A DNA stretch of 64,000 bases. Source: CAWATG01 sp963785035 (lineage in GTDB: Bacteria; Actinomycetota; Acidimicrobiia; IMCC26256; CAWATG01). The stretch lies in the NCBI GenBank assembly GCA_963785035.1, contig CAWATG010000004.1, positions 1-64,000 of the forward strand, read 5' to 3'. Position 1 is the stretch's first letter, and each line of letters starts with the position of its first letter. The notes beneath the pieces were generated by a model. It had not been told where the DNA came from. It made no database searches and was given only the letters and a program-made list of their open reading frames with translations. The position numbers and the translations under genes are program-made. Shown here piece by piece: positions 61,927-64,000 of the stretch.

Positions 61927-62861
61927 CTACCGCCTGGCGCGTGCTTCGAGAGACTTGATGGCGCGGCTCACCTCGGGCCCGAGCCAGCGGGCAACTTCGG
62001 TCGTGGTGTCCCACGTCAGGTGAATGCCGTCGGGTCGTAGCCGAGCGTCGTCGGCAGGACTTTTCGAGTCGAGGAACGCTGCGTAGTCGACGATGCCGAC
62101 CCGTTGCGGGTACTGCGCGACGACCTGACGAACGATGGCGTTCCACATGTCCATGCGGCTGTGGTCCGACATCGGGAGTTGGCGCTCGGCGGGCGGCCGC
62201 CGGCGCGGCCGCGTTCGACATACGGGCTTGTGAGGATCACGACATACGGCGAGTGTTCGAGCAGCACGTCGACACCGTGGGTCAACGCGGAACGTTCGAC
62301 CTCGTCGTAGAACGGGTCGCCGAGTCTTTTCGGCTCGGTGTCTCCCGGAAAGGTCAGGTCGGTCACCTCCCACGGACCGAGCACGATGACACCCGAGGTC
62401 GGTTCCACGGCGTTCGCCGTGATCGCAGCGCTTCGCCATCGCTCGGGCCAGTTCGTGCATTCGTGCGAGTAGGGCTTCAGTCCGTCGCCGCTGTCGCGTG
62501 TGAGTTCGATGAGACCGCAGCCGAGTTGCGCGAAGCCGCGCGTCTCGCGCAAGACCCTGGGATGTTCGCGAGCCCACGCGTCCAAGCCGACGGCAACGGC
62601 AAGCCCCGTGGAGTCGCCATAGACGGCATATCGTGGCCCGGCCGCGGCGCGTGTGGACACGGATCGGGCTGTCGTGCTCGATGTCGCAGAGGGCGCGGTC
62701 GAGGCAGCAGGCTTGCGAGGTTCGCCAACGGAAGTCGCGTCCGACGTTGTCGACGTGCAACTCGCGAGCGCGAACGTCGCGAGGGCCAACCCTGTCCAGA
62801 CGACGAGTCGCGAACGGCGCAAGGTGGCACTGCCTTGTCGAAACGCTGCAATCAAAGTCAC
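61927..62861 (-). CDS. SGNH-hydrolase-like secreted lipoprotein, copy 1, one probable indel
   Basis: GTG 62861 overlaps the stop of copy 2 (GTGA). Lipoprotein signal (VVWTGLALATFALASC), Ser/Thr linker, then SGNH-like motifs: PRYAVYGDSTGLAVAVGLDA (block I GDS), GFAQLGCGLIELTRDSGDGL, SGVIVLGPWEV and, after a one-base shift at about 62200, MSDHSRMDMWNAIVRQVVAQ and RLRPDGIHLTWDTTTEVARW (block V DxxH). Joined about 311 residues. Exported; resembles the extracytoplasmic SGNH domain of acyltransferase-3 proteins. Probably a (de)acylase acting on surface glycan. Confidence 0.8.
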
Positions 62862-63814
62862 TTGGCGCGCGCTTTGTCGAGGGATTTGATCGCGCGTGAC
62901 ACCTCAGGACCAAGCCATCTCGCGACCTCGGTCGCGGTGTCCCATGTGAGGTGAATGCCGTCGGGACGCAGCCGTGCATCGTCAGCAGAACGCTTGGCGA
63001 TGTACCGCGCATATTCGACGACGCCGACACGCGTTGGGTTGCGCGCTGCGACCTCGCGGATGATGGCGTTCCAGCGGTCCATCCGTTGCGGATCCGACAT
63101 CGCAACCTGGCGCTCGGGTGAACGGCCATCGACGCGGCCGCGCTCGACATACGGGCTCGTGAGCATCAACACGGCGGGCGAATGCTCGAGCAGGACATCC
63201 ACACCATGGGCCAATGCAGCTCGCTCCGCTGCGTCGTACGCGGGATCGCCGAATGACGTTGGTGTGTTCGTGCCGGGAAGCGTGACGTCGGTGACCTCCC
63301 ACGGCCCGAGAATGATGACGGCGGTGGTCGGCTCGGCGGCGTTCGCCTTGATTGCTGCTTCTTTCCAGCGCGAAGGCCAGTTGACGCATTCCGCTGGATA
63401 CGGGCTGAGCCCGTCGCCGATGTCGCGCGTGAGTTCCTGCAACCCGCATCCGAGCTGTGCGAAGCCTGCTGTCTCGCGCAACACCGACGGGTGCTCGCGT
63501 GCCCATCCGTCGAGACCGAGCGCGACCGCGAGGGCGGTGGAGTCGCCATAGATGGCGTAACGCGGGCCTAAAGATGTTGTGCGTCGCAGTGACGTCGGCG
63601 CCGTCGGCGACGTCGAGGACGTGGCTCCGCGCTGGGCCGGCGGCGTGATCGTGCTCGACGATGCGCGTGATGTTGTGCTCGACATTGGGCTTTCCCCGGA
63701 ATTCGGAACGGCGCGGGACGACGCGGTGTCACTGCTCGCGCACCCTGCCAGAGCGAGTACCGCGACGGCGATTGGGACCAGGCCCGCCAAGAACGACCGT
63801 CGAGCGCTGGCCAC
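62858..63814 (-). CDS. SGNH-hydrolase-like secreted lipoprotein, copy 2
   Basis: 318 residues from GTG 63814, intact. Lipobox in VLALAGC, a 55-residue Ser/Thr/Pro linker, then PRYAIYGDSTALAVALGLDG, GFAQLGCGLQELTRDIGDGL, TAVIILGPWEV, SPYVERGRVDGRSPERQVAM and RLRPDGIHLTWDTATEVARW. Roughly two thirds identical to copy 1 over the catalytic part by eye. Stop overlaps the start of copy 1, so the copies are co-expressed. Confidence 0.85.
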   Translation of the reverse strand: MASARRSFLAGLVPIAVAVLALAGCASSDTASSRAVPNSGESPMSSTTSRASSSTITPPAQRGATSSTSPTAPTSLRRTTSLGPRYAIYGDSTALAVALGLDGWAREHPSVLRETAGFAQLGCGLQELTRDIGDGLSPYPAECVNWPSRWKEAAIKANAAEPTTAVIILGPWEVTDVTLPGTNTPTSFGDPAYDAAERAALAHGVDVLLEHSPAVLMLTSPYVERGRVDGRSPERQVAMSDPQRMDRWNAIIREVAARNPTRVGVVEYARYIAKRSADDARLRPDGIHLTWDTATEVARWLGPEVSRAIKSLDKARAK

Positions 63815-63849
63815 GGGGCTTGAAGGTATAGCGCCGGAAGGTTGCAGGG

Positions 63850-63999
63850 CTAACGCGCCTCGGCTCGCTCGGCGTCTGGCGTCTGCTGGGGTGTCGTCGC
63901 CGGTGGCAGCTCAGCGGCGATCGTCGAGGCCAGAAGCGGCCCGAGCCACTGCGCGACTTCGCTCGATGTTCCCCACACGAGGTGGATGCCGTCGGGCCG
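63850..63999 (-). CDS. SGNH-hydrolase-like protein, copy 3, cut by window edge
   Basis: Last 49 codons: RPDGIHLVWGTSSEVAQWLG, then PLLASTIAAELPPATTPQQT and DAERAEAR before TAG 63850-63852. Same block V (PDGIHLxW) and SEVAQWLGP end as copies 1 and 2, with a different tail. The rest lies beyond 64000. Confidence 0.8.
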   Translation of the reverse strand, partial: RPDGIHLVWGTSSEVAQWLGPLLASTIAAELPPATTPQQTPDAERAEAR

Positions 64000-64000
64000 C

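Noticed and set aside
1..64000. CRISPR arrays or ribosomal RNA
   Set aside because: No regularly spaced repeats and no rRNA-like sequence seen on either strand.

Overview
The window is high-GC DNA from an actinobacterium. The best fit is the class Acidimicrobiia or a close relative. I infer this from codon usage, from the gene order mec+/cysO/cysM ... murI / metallo-hydrolase / rph / rdgB (which parallels the Mycobacterium Rv1334-Rv1341 block), from the DrrAB-type transporter, and from a sortase-type LPITG surface protein. No taxonomic search was possible.

Layout. 1-6.0 kb is mobile: a decayed phage-type integrase, then a three-gene recombinase element (tyrosine recombinase, small HTH protein, zinc-ribbon recombinase-like protein). 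Its first gene is frameshifted inside a (GGTC)8 repeat. Its third gene is split by an ISAzo13-type IS with a clean 3-bp target duplication. 6.1-10.1 kb is an AT-richer surface-glycan gene group (TupA-like, GT2, methyltransferase, Gfo/Idh/MocA). 10.5-12.6 kb holds an intact-looking IS3 element and IS debris. 12.6-16.3 kb carries a fatty acid desaturase and valS. 16.3-20.5 kb is debris (LuxR-type regulator, IS481, helicase and IS256 fragments) around a sigma-like gene and a TIR-TPR gene. Two 135-bp direct repeats at 20.58 and 24.88 kb each hold the 3' half of a tRNA-Cys gene and bracket a 4.3-kb islet. From there to 29.8 kb is a toxin-antitoxin cluster: two Doc-like pairs (one decayed), a HEPN-like gene, TacA/TacT, AbiEi/AbiEii (toxin broken), Xre/RES and a Fic fragment.

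30-43.5 kb is metabolic: a methyltransferase, a branched-chain amino acid-type binding protein, an MNT antitoxin with an amputated HepT, DrrAB, an FAD oxidoreductase, an epoxide hydrolase, a P450, a secreted lipoprotein, an ECF sigma/anti-sigma pair, DUF2237, Tag and a propeller protein. 43.7-56.8 kb is conserved core: tmRNA and smpB close together, yqgE, a CoxL-like molybdopterin subunit, the mec/cysO/cysM sulfur-transfer genes, tsaC/sua5, murI, a metallo-hydrolase, rph, rdgB, and tRNAs Leu, Lys, Arg and His. 56.8-61.8 kb is a second small defence/TA patch (IS and VapBC remnants, a PD-(D/E)XK-like protein, a SIR2-like fragment, an intact Fic protein). 61.8-64 kb has tRNA-Gly and three tandem SGNH-hydrolase-like lipoproteins, the last cut by the window edge.

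Many otherwise healthy genes, including essential valS, are broken by single-base shifts. This pattern fits sequencing or assembly indels better than decay, so in core regions I describe such genes as one gene with a probable indel.
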